Shown here: positions 56,614 to 63,427 of the stretch, piece after piece
How the letters are laid out: each line of letters begins with the position of its first letter
How positions within the stretch are numbered: position 1 is the stretch's first letter
NCBI GenBank assembly: GCA_002396005.1
Contig: DGVW01000052.1
Span: 31,062-95,061 of the forward strand
Reading direction: 5' to 3'
Source of the DNA: Oribacterium sp. UBA4274
Lineage (GTDB): Bacteria > Bacillota > Clostridia > Lachnospirales > Lachnospiraceae
Length of the DNA stretch: 64,000 nt
The notes under the pieces: model-generated
What the model saw: only the letters and a program-made list of their open reading frames with translations
What the model was told of the DNA's origin: nothing
Databases searched by the model: none
Program-made: the position numbers and the translations under genes

Positions 56614-57129
56614 TCAATTAAACAATATCTGATAAGGTGCCTTTTCCTCGACTATGATCTTGCAATCAAGCTCGGCATCTTTTACAAGTGCCTCATCATC
56701 ACCATTTTCAACCTTTATGATGACCGACGTTACCCACTCAGTGTCAGTTATATTGTTCTCCAGAAGCCATGGTGCATTTACTGCGGCACCTGCATTTTCA
56801 TAGGTGACACTCATTCCGACGAGATCCACTGTGCCTATAATGCTGCTATAATCATCCGAAACAACCACTTTCATACCCGGTTTTACGCGGAATGCCTCCT
56901 GGGAAGAAACAAAGCAGGTTATACCCCTGTTTGTTCTGATACCCACAGCATCTACAGTCTTGGGAACAACCCCAAAGATCCCCCATAAAAGTGTCACGCC
57001 AACAACTATAAAAAGTGCGGCAATCAGCATCCATGTATTGGCTCCGGGTATTTCCAGATACTGATCAAGTTTCTCCGGAGAGTTTATATGTTCATAACTT
57101 TTTCTTCTAAAAAGAGCTTTTTTATCCAT
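56614..57129 (-). CDS. Compact NHLM-type secretion (HlyD-like) adaptor
   Basis: 171 residues. The family N-terminus LFRRKSYEHINSPEKLDQYLEI is present, then one membrane helix (about 32-53) and a barrel-like segment (FRVKPGMKVVVSDDYSSIIGTVDLVG) with the C-terminal return strand. The long coiled-coil hairpin and lipoyl arm of full-size TIGR03794 proteins are missing, as expected in a Gram-positive cell with no outer membrane to span. It lies between the precursor gene and the peptidase-ABC gene with gaps of 20 and 13 bases. Confidence 0.85.
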   Translation of the reverse strand: MDKKALFRRKSYEHINSPEKLDQYLEIPGANTWMLIAALFIVVGVTLLWGIFGVVPKTVDAVGIRTNRGITCFVSSQEAFRVKPGMKVVVSDDYSSIIGTVDLVGMSVTYENAGAAVNAPWLLENNITDTEWVTSVIIKVENGDDEALVKDAELDCKIIVEEKAPYQILFN

Positions 57130-57149
57130 AAAAATTTACCATGAAGAAG

Positions 57150-57317
57150 TTATAATTTTAAAAAATCATCATTTGTAACGATGTTATCCTGTCCACCCAT
57201 AACTTTCTTTAGCTCAGAATCAGGAATCGGTTCAAATCCATCAAAACCGTCCTCAAACTCTTTTGTTACTTCCTCAACAGCACTATCTTTCACGATACCG
57301 GTGTTCTCGTTATCCAT
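57150..57317 (-). CDS. Double-glycine leader peptide precursor (55 aa)
   Basis: ATG at 57315-57317 with AAGGAG at 57326-57331, 8 bases upstream; stop TAA at 57150-57152. The 42-residue acidic leader ends DSELKKVMGG. Relative to the cut after Gly42 it has Met-3, Val-4, Leu-7, Glu-8, Ile-12 and Phe-15, the pattern used by C39 peptidases. The predicted core is QDNIVTNDDFLKL (13 residues), acidic, with one Thr and no Cys or Ser, so lanthionine or thiazole modification is unlikely. The next three genes are the adaptor, C39-ABC and second ABC. The Shine-Dalgarno overlaps the nadE stop codon. Function unknown; a secreted signal or an antimicrobial peptide are both possible. Confidence 0.9.
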   Translation of the reverse strand: MDNENTGIVKDSAVEEVTKEFEDGFDGFEPIPDSELKKVMGGQDNIVTNDDFLKL

Positions 57318-57329
57318 AGTTTTTTCTCC

Positions 57330-59375
57330 TTAATTATTTATCGGTTCAAAATGCAATTTGTATAATTCATCAATCCAAATCCTTACTGCAGCATCGCTAG
57401 GCATCCTGAGATCGCCTCTCGGAGAAACAGCAACCGAACCTACCTTTGGACCATCCGGAAGACAACTTCTCTTGAACTGCTGCGAGAAAAATCTCCAGTA
57501 GAACTTATTGAGCCACTTGTATATCACATCTCCGTCATATACATCACCGTCTTCGATTCCGGCCGACACCTGATTTTCTTTTGAAAATGCTTTGATCGCC
57601 AACGCATACACTTTCTTAGGAGAGAATCCAAAACGCAGAATATAATACAGGAAGAAATCGTGTAGCTCATAAGGTCCCACCAGATCCTCCGTCTTCTGTG
57701 ATATCTGGCCATCACCCGTCGGCGGCAGAAGCTCCGGACTTACAGGTGTATCAAAAATGTCATTAAGACAGTCGCTGAGATTCTTATCCTCGGATGTATC
57801 GGCAACGTATTTTACAAGATATCTCACAAGTGTCTTAGGAACGCCGACATTGACAGCATACATAGACATGTGGTCGCCGTTGTAGGTCGCCCATCCGAGG
57901 GCAAGTTCACTGAGATCGCCTGTTCCTATAACGATTCCGTTAGTCTGGTTCGCTATATCCATGAGTATCTGGGTACGTTCTCTGGCCTGTGAGTTCTCAT
58001 ATGTGACAGAATGATCCTCTGGGTCGTGTCCGATATCCCGGAAGTGCTGCATCACCGCGGCCTTGATATTAACCTCTCGTAAGGTTGCATGCAGACGTTC
58101 TGTCAGGGTGACAGCATTATGATAAGTACGGTCCGTTGTACCAAAAGCCGGCATGGTAACAGATGTGATGTTTTCTCTCGGGATGCCAAGCATATCAAAA
58201 GCTCTCGCTGTAACCAGCAGTGCCAATGTTGAGTCAAGGCCGCCTGAAATACCGATTACTGCGCTCTTGCAGCCGATATGTTCAAGTCTTTTCTTTAAGC
58301 CCAATGCCTGAATGGTGAAGATTTCATCACATCGCTGGTTTCTCTCAAGTATATTGCCCGGCACGAAAGGCTTTGGATCTACAAAGCGGCATAATGAGGC
58401 CGCATCTCTCTCAAGGACATCCCTATCAACTGCCGTAACAAGTCCTGCGATCTCTCTGTCAAATCTGAATGTAACAATCTCGTAGTTTTCTCTATGTTCA
58501 GGATCGACTCCCGGGAATGTTGTCATCCTCTCCCTCTCCTGACGTATCCTCTCAAGGTCAATGTCTGCAACATAAAGTCCTGTTGCAAATCTCTTGCCTT
58601 CTTTCAGAATCGTTCCATTTTCAGCGATGATATCCTGACCTCCGAAAACCAGATCTGTACTTGACTCTCCGTCGCCGGCATTGGTGTAAACATAGGCTGC
58701 CACCAGTCTTGCGCTGGCAGATCTGATGAGTTCGCGTCTGTAGCTGTCCTTGCCTACCGTTTCATCGGAGGCTGAAGTATTAGCAATCACTGTCGCACCT
58801 GCCAGTACATGCTTTGTTGATGGCGGATCCGGTACCCAGATGTCCTCACATATCTCACAAGCAAGCACGAAATCAGGACAATCCTCAGCAGATAGTAATA
58901 TATTCATACCAAAAGGAATGTCATAGCTTTCACCTGTAGCCTGAGATCTGTGTGTGATATGTCTCACCTTCCCTACTCCCGGTGTGAACCATCTTCTCTC
59001 ATAAAACTCACTGTAATTTGGAAGATTCTTCTTTGGGATCAAAGCCAGTATACGTCCGTCATGAAGCACAGCCGCACAATTATACAGCTTATGGTCCACC
59101 CTGTACGGTGTACCGACCACTACCATCATCGATTTGCCCTTTGTTTCATGAGCTATCTCATCAAGTGCCTTCATAGCATTGTCTATGAGCAACGTCTGAT
59201 GGAACAGATCCTGACAGGTATATGCTGTGATTACAAGCTCAGGAAAAACCAGAAGTCTAACTCCCTGCTCCTCTGCCTTATGTATATAACCGACAATTGA
59301 TTCTTTATTGTATGAAACATCAGCTACCTGTATTTTAGGTGTGGCTGATGCTACTCTTAAAAAGCCCTCTAACAT
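57330..59375 (-). CDS. nadE: Glutamine-dependent NAD+ synthetase
   Basis: 681 residues, full length for the long glutamine-dependent class. The N-terminal nitrilase-type glutaminase domain (1 to about 280) has Glu46 (FPELVITAY), Lys115/116 (IPKKNLPNY) and Cys176 (CEICEDIW). The C-terminal synthetase has the ATP P-loop ISGGLDSTLALL (near 373) and GTGDLSELALGWATY. It amidates deamido-NAD with ammonia from Gln. It is first in a unit whose next gene, 12 bases on, is the leader-peptide precursor. A housekeeping role is expected, so the pairing is unusual. Confidence 0.96.
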   Translation of the reverse strand: MLEGFLRVASATPKIQVADVSYNKESIVGYIHKAEEQGVRLLVFPELVITAYTCQDLFHQTLLIDNAMKALDEIAHETKGKSMMVVVGTPYRVDHKLYNCAAVLHDGRILALIPKKNLPNYSEFYERRWFTPGVGKVRHITHRSQATGESYDIPFGMNILLSAEDCPDFVLACEICEDIWVPDPPSTKHVLAGATVIANTSASDETVGKDSYRRELIRSASARLVAAYVYTNAGDGESSTDLVFGGQDIIAENGTILKEGKRFATGLYVADIDLERIRQERERMTTFPGVDPEHRENYEIVTFRFDREIAGLVTAVDRDVLERDAASLCRFVDPKPFVPGNILERNQRCDEIFTIQALGLKKRLEHIGCKSAVIGISGGLDSTLALLVTARAFDMLGIPRENITSVTMPAFGTTDRTYHNAVTLTERLHATLREVNIKAAVMQHFRDIGHDPEDHSVTYENSQARERTQILMDIANQTNGIVIGTGDLSELALGWATYNGDHMSMYAVNVGVPKTLVRYLVKYVADTSEDKNLSDCLNDIFDTPVSPELLPPTGDGQISQKTEDLVGPYELHDFFLYYILRFGFSPKKVYALAIKAFSKENQVSAGIEDGDVYDGDVIYKWLNKFYWRFFSQQFKRSCLPDGPKVGSVAVSPRGDLRMPSDAAVRIWIDELYKLHFEPINN

Positions 59376-59407
59376 GAAAACCTCCGATTTAATTGCATTT
59401 GTTTTTT

Positions 59408-59416
59408 AGTATAACA
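59408..59416 (-). promoter_or_regulatory. Extended -10 promoter of nadE
   Basis: TGTTATACT on the minus strand (59408-59416) matches TGn-TATAAT. It lies directly after the U tract of the guaB-side terminator, about 35 bases before the nadE ATG. No good -35 box is seen, as expected for an extended -10 element. Confidence 0.6.
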
Positions 59417-59419
59417 CAA

Positions 59420-59446
59420 AAGGCTGTTCCTTTTCGGAACAGCCTT
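59420..59446 (-). terminator. Terminator between guaB and nadE
   Basis: A perfect 11-bp stem (59436-59446 with 59420-59430; AAGGCTGTTCC/GGAACAGCCTT) has loop GAAAA and is followed by UUUGUG on the minus strand. It stops transcription from guaB and its 3' repeat region. Confidence 0.85.
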
Positions 59447-59479
59447 GAAATATATTTTTTATTCGCCTTTTGTGTCATC

Positions 59480-59624
59480 ATCCGCATTTCTTCGAAATGC
59501 GGATATTATCCAATGAGAAAATGCCATCATATGCGCTTCGCGCCGGCATTTTCGTTTGATTTCGGCTGACGCCGAAACCAGCCTCGCCGCCTGGGGGGCA
59601 TCCATGTTTCACTGAAACATGGAT
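59480..59624. repeat. Composite palindromic element (paired ATCC...GGATATTATCC hairpins)
   Basis: Two related hairpins lie 120 bases apart: 59480-59504 (ATCCGCATTTC-TTC-GAAATGCGGAT) and 59600-59624 (ATCCATGTTTC...GAAACATGGAT), both followed by ATTATCC. Between them are hairpins at 59518-59552 (aaaatgcc/ggcatttt with an inner gcg/cgc) and 59560-59577 (tttcggc/gccgaaa). It begins at the guaB stop codon and ends near the terminator. It resembles a REP- or MITE-like element, or a structured 3' UTR. Whether copies exist elsewhere cannot be checked here. Confidence 0.7.
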
Positions 59625-59625
59625 A

Positions 59626-61092
59626 TTATCCATTATCCTCGACTGAGTAGTTTGGAGCTTCCTTGGTGATATGGATATCATGCGGATGTGACTCCTTGAG
59701 GGCAGCACTTGAAATCTTTACGAACTCACTTGTCTTCTGGAGTGTAGGGATGTCCTTGGCGCCGCAGTAGCCCATACCAGCTCTTAATCCACCGACAAAC
59801 TGGAAGATTGTATCCTCAACCTTGCCCTTATATGCAACACGTCCCTCTACGCCTTCCGGAACAAGCTTCTTGGCATTGGCCTGGAAGTAACGGTCAGCAG
59901 AACCGTTCTTCTGCTTCATGGCACCCATAGATCCCATGCCACGGTAAACCTTATACTTACGCCCCTGATAAAGCTCGAACTCACCAGGTGCCTCATCACA
60001 GCCTGCAAAAACCGAACCCATCATAACAGTGTTTCCGCCGGCAGCGATTGCCTTTACAACATCACCTGAATACTGGATACCACCGTCTGCGATGATAGGG
60101 ATACCGTACTTGGATGAAACCTCATATGCTCCCATAACTGCTGAGATCTGAGGTACACCGATACCTGCAACAACTCGTGTTGTACAGATGGATCCAGGTC
60201 CGATACCGATCTTTACGCAATCCGCACCGGCCTTGATAAGTGCCTCTGTACCTGCACCTGTAGCAACATTACCTGCAATGATCTGAAGATCCGGGAACTT
60301 CTCCTTAAGGAGTGAAACGCACTTAAGAACGTTTTCGCTGTGACCATGAGCAGAATCAAGAACAACAACATCAACATGAGCCTTAACAAGCTCTGCTGCT
60401 CGATCTACGACATTGGCTGTGATACCAAGTGCAGCACCGCAGAGAAGTCTGCCCTGAGAATCCTTGGCAGAATTCGGATACTTCATCTGCTTCTCGATAT
60501 CCTTAATAGTGATGAGGCCCTTGAGATTGCCCTCTGCATCAACGATAGGAAGCTTCTCAACCTTGGCTCTTGCAAGGATCTGCTTAGCTTCCTCAACTGT
60601 TGTTCCTTCCTCGGCAGTAACGAGGTTCTCAGAAGTCATACACTCCTTGATCTTCTTGCTGAAATCCTCCTCAAATACGAGATCTCTGTTTGTGATGATA
60701 CCTACAAGCTTACGATCCACTGTGATAGGTACACCCGAGATTCTGAACTTGGCCATGAGATCATTGGCATCCTTCAATGTATGCTCAGGGCTTAAGAAGA
60801 ATGGATCTGTGATAACGCCGTTCTCAGAACGCTTGACCATATCAACTTCCTCTGCCTGCTGCTCGATAGACATATTTTTATGGATGATACCGATTCCTCC
60901 GCAGCGTGCCATGGCAATAGCCATCTGATGCTCAGTAACCGTATCCATACCTGCAGAAATAAAAGGTATGTTTAACTTGATAGATTTCGTAAGATAAGTG
61001 GAAACATCAACAGAATTAGGAACAACGTTTGAATACTGAGGTACAAGCAGCACATCATCAAATGTAATGCCATCGCCGATAATCTTGGCCAT
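59626..61092 (-). CDS. guaB: IMP dehydrogenase
   Basis: 488 residues. The catalytic barrel is interrupted by two CBS domains (about 90-205). Catalytic Cys303 is in [13 protein letters not shown], and the flap region [14 protein letters not shown] and GIGPGS loops are present. It makes XMP from IMP in guanine nucleotide synthesis. The final residues SVEDNG and the stop run into the palindromic element (GGATAATATCC contains the TAA). GAAAGGAGATTCC precedes ATG, and the leader carries an attenuator-like hairpin. Confidence 0.98.
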   Translation of the reverse strand: MAKIIGDGITFDDVLLVPQYSNVVPNSVDVSTYLTKSIKLNIPFISAGMDTVTEHQMAIAMARCGGIGIIHKNMSIEQQAEEVDMVKRSENGVITDPFFLSPEHTLKDANDLMAKFRISGVPITVDRKLVGIITNRDLVFEEDFSKKIKECMTSENLVTAEEGTTVEEAKQILARAKVEKLPIVDAEGNLKGLITIKDIEKQMKYPNSAKDSQGRLLCGAALGITANVVDRAAELVKAHVDVVVLDSAHGHSENVLKCVSLLKEKFPDLQIIAGNVATGAGTEALIKAGADCVKIGIGPGSICTTRVVAGIGVPQISAVMGAYEVSSKYGIPIIADGGIQYSGDVVKAIAAGGNTVMMGSVFAGCDEAPGEFELYQGRKYKVYRGMGSMGAMKQKNGSADRYFQANAKKLVPEGVEGRVAYKGKVEDTIFQFVGGLRAGMGYCGAKDIPTLQKTSEFVKISSAALKESHPHDIHITKEAPNYSVEDNG

Positions 61093-61154
61093 TGGAATCT
61101 CCTTTCAATAAAACAAACAGATCATGATATAAGCCACATATCAGTCTGAATGTT

Positions 61155-61191
61155 AAAAAAAAGGCTCTCGTCCTTAATGCGGACCCTGAGC
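61155..61191 (-). promoter_or_regulatory. Terminator-like hairpin in the guaB leader (possible attenuator)
   Basis: On the minus strand GCTC (61188-61191) pairs with GAGC (61164-61167), and GTCC (61181-61184) pairs with GGAC (61170-61173). Eight U follow at 61155-61162. It lies about 65 bases before the guaB ATG, downstream of the putative promoter at 61233-61241, so it would stop transcription before guaB unless prevented. No known riboswitch class was recognised in the short stretch before it. Confidence 0.55.
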
Positions 61192-61232
61192 TAGGTTAAT
61201 GTTGCATATATTTTGTTTTTAAAATTTTAACG

Positions 61233-61241
61233 AGTATAACA
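61233..61241 (-). promoter_or_regulatory. Extended -10 promoter of guaB
   Basis: TGTTATACT on the minus strand (61233-61241) follows directly the U tract of the upstream terminator, the same arrangement as at nadE. Transcription would begin near 61226, leaving a leader of about 130 bases. Confidence 0.55.
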
Positions 61242-61271
61242 AAAGGAGGGTTATAAATCAACCCTCCTTTT
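61241..61271 (-). terminator. Terminator of the clostripain-like gene
   Basis: A perfect 12-bp stem (61260-61271 with 61241-61252; AAAAGGAGGGTT/AACCCTCCTTTT) with a 7-base loop. It lies 36 bases past the stop at 61307. Confidence 0.9.
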
Positions 61272-61306
61272 ATCTCAATATTCAATACTTTTGTGCTTAT
61301 TTTCCG

Positions 61307-63274
61307 TCATTCCGCATACTGTTTTACGAGTTGCTGATATGCTGAGCTGAATGACATGTTCTCATATTTTGAAACCATGCTCTTTTTCTTCTCGGCTTCC
61401 GTATCGGTCTGAGGGAAATAAATGGTGAGTCCATAGATACCTCCATCATCCTTTGGAGTTACATATCTGCTTACTCCTATAGTGCCGATTATTGAGTTTT
61501 TGAGAGCACTTGCAGCACTTCTGATCTCTTCATAATCGATGCCCTCTTTTCCGCTTCCGCTGTAATTACTCTCAATCGCTTCAAGGAAACTGCATACATC
61601 AATGAGATCATAGTTGTAACTCTTGGCAAATCTGTAGGCTTCCTTACTTGCCTGTCTCAGATGATCTCTGCCATCCTCGGTTTTTTCCGCAGCTTTGAGA
61701 AGCTCTGCCAGGGTTTTCAGCTTCTCTGCAGTGTTTCGTTTCAAAGCCTTAAGATCGATCACAGAATATGTGCCGACCATTACATCCTTGCCTTCACCCT
61801 TACCCTTATTGGTACTGATAAAGTCGTCTATGATCACTTTACCCTGATTTACAACAGACATTTCCGGGTCTTCCGCCAACCCCTTAAACCAGTTGGTGTA
61901 GTTGAGTCCAATGGAATACTCATTATCTTCAGATGCGATCAGATAGTCAACATGTGGCGCCAGTGCATATCCTGTTTCCATAGCCCCCATGAGTCTTGCA
62001 TCAAAAAGGAGCATATCAAGGTTTATATCTGCATTGCCCAGAGCCGTTGACAGTTCTGTTAATGTAAGCTGGCCGCCGGAAGTATTGAGCTCATCATATC
62101 CGAAGCCGTTCAGAGGTCCGCCGGACTGTCCCCACAGCACTGCCTCGTACCTTGATGCAGGGAAATTTTCCTTTACATACTTAAGAAATGATTCAAATGT
62201 CCCCTCATCAGTCATGCTGACGGAATCTGATGAACCTGCCTGCCCAAGATACTTAAGCTTTGTGCCGTCAACAAGCCATCTCTCAATCTTTGTCTCATCA
62301 AACTTATTGTCGGCCGTTGAGATATTATGGAAATCCTTGGCACCGCCTGTTTCGATCACGATATTAATGTCGTCGGTGTCTGCATTAGCCGAAAGCATGG
62401 TGACGATACTGTCCGCGGCAAGGTGAGACTTGCTTTCCAAAGACGAACCTACCATATAAACCATAACCGTCGTCTTCTTTTTACTGAACGGAAGGGAAAC
62501 TGTACTTGTTTTCTCTATAGATGTATCCGAAGCTTCAGTCTCTGCGGCTCTTGTTTCACCTGCAGTTTGGCTCGTTTCTGAGGTTTCAGTTGTATCCGAT
62601 GCATCAGGCGCTTCGGCTGTTTCTACATTGCCCTTTTCATCCGAGGTTTCCTTGGTATCAGATACATCACTATCATTTTTACTCTTGTCATCCACCAAAA
62701 GGTATGTCTGTGTAGTTGCTCCACCCTCTGATACAACATCAAGCTTTGCTTTTTTTAAGTCCTCCGACAATGCTGTTCCATTGACTTTGGTTTCAACCTG
62801 AGTACCGTTTTCACCTCGCGATTCGTAAACCGACTCATCCGGCGCTGCGGTTTCTCTCTGGATACTCTTGTCATATGTGGTTGTCTTTTTGGTCACTGTT
62901 CCTGACGTATCCTTACTGCTTCCTGAAGCTGCCGACTCGTCAGCAGCTTCAGATTCCGGCATCGAAACCGGTTCCGTTTCATCGTCGGATATCATAAGAC
63001 CTTCATCACTGGTTATCCTGATTATCTCTCCTTCTGTCTCAACCTCAGCTACCTCTTCCTGCCGGATGGTTTCAGCTATTGGAGAAGCTTCCAGAAAATG
63101 ATAAGCCAATGATCCAAAACATAATATACATACCACGGTAAAGGTTGCCGTAATCAGCAAAACCTTTTTCCGATGATCACCGAAAAAATTTGTAATTATA
63201 TGAGTAGTGTTTTCTTTGGAGTCTGTCTGCACTTCCGGTTCTTCCTGTTTTTTTCTGCTTTTAAATTCCCTCAT
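61307..63274 (-). CDS. Membrane-anchored clostripain (C11) family pseudoprotease
   Basis: 655 residues. A cytoplasmic N-terminus, one membrane segment (about 38-60), a long acidic Ser/Thr/Glu stalk (about 70-260), then a C11 domain (about 265-655). The fold signatures are clear: TTVMVYMVGSSLES, FGYDELNTSGGQLTLTEL, ETGYALAPHVDYLIASEDN and YGLTIYFPQT. The catalytic His in W(D/N)HGGG is Gln383 (LWGQSGG) and the Cys in FDACLMG is Arg427 (FDARLMG). So peptidase activity should be lost. GGAGGAG precedes ATG. It may act as a binding or decoy surface protein; this is inference. Confidence 0.85.
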   Translation of the reverse strand: MREFKSRKKQEEPEVQTDSKENTTHIITNFFGDHRKKVLLITATFTVVCILCFGSLAYHFLEASPIAETIRQEEVAEVETEGEIIRITSDEGLMISDDETEPVSMPESEAADESAASGSSKDTSGTVTKKTTTYDKSIQRETAAPDESVYESRGENGTQVETKVNGTALSEDLKKAKLDVVSEGGATTQTYLLVDDKSKNDSDVSDTKETSDEKGNVETAEAPDASDTTETSETSQTAGETRAAETEASDTSIEKTSTVSLPFSKKKTTVMVYMVGSSLESKSHLAADSIVTMLSANADTDDINIVIETGGAKDFHNISTADNKFDETKIERWLVDGTKLKYLGQAGSSDSVSMTDEGTFESFLKYVKENFPASRYEAVLWGQSGGPLNGFGYDELNTSGGQLTLTELSTALGNADINLDMLLFDARLMGAMETGYALAPHVDYLIASEDNEYSIGLNYTNWFKGLAEDPEMSVVNQGKVIIDDFISTNKGKGEGKDVMVGTYSVIDLKALKRNTAEKLKTLAELLKAAEKTEDGRDHLRQASKEAYRFAKSYNYDLIDVCSFLEAIESNYSGSGKEGIDYEEIRSAASALKNSIIGTIGVSRYVTPKDDGGIYGLTIYFPQTDTEAEKKKSMVSKYENMSFSSAYQQLVKQYAE

Positions 63275-63344
63275 AACGTACTCCTCCCCTTTATGCCATT
63301 TATGTTACCCTAAATATCCCTTAAAATGGTTGAAGTTATCCATA

Positions 63345-63383
63345 CAAAAAAGGAACAGGCTTTAATAAAAAAGTCTGTTCCTT
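63345..63383 (-). terminator. Terminator of the adenylate-forming enzyme gene
   Basis: Aaggaacaggct (63350-63361) pairs with agtctgttcctt (63372-63383) with one mismatch, and a U run follows on the minus strand (63345-63351). It lies 45 bases after the stop at 63428. Confidence 0.85.
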
Positions 63384-63427
63384 GTATTTTTTTAAGATTT
63401 TCGTAAAACTACCACTAAATAGTTGTA

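Noticed and set aside
59480..59624. CRISPR-like array after guaB
   Set aside because: Only two related hairpins occur, with variable stems and no regular spacers or cas genes.
59478..59708. 76-aa minus-strand open frame over the guaB 3' repeat
   Set aside because: It overlaps the guaB C-terminus in another frame and is made mostly of the hairpin element; it is not a credible protein.
61155..61191. T-box riboswitch upstream of guaB
   Set aside because: The terminator half resembles T-box ends (GGACGAGAG), but there is no Stem I, no specifier loop and no AGGGTGGNACCGCG; the leader is too short.
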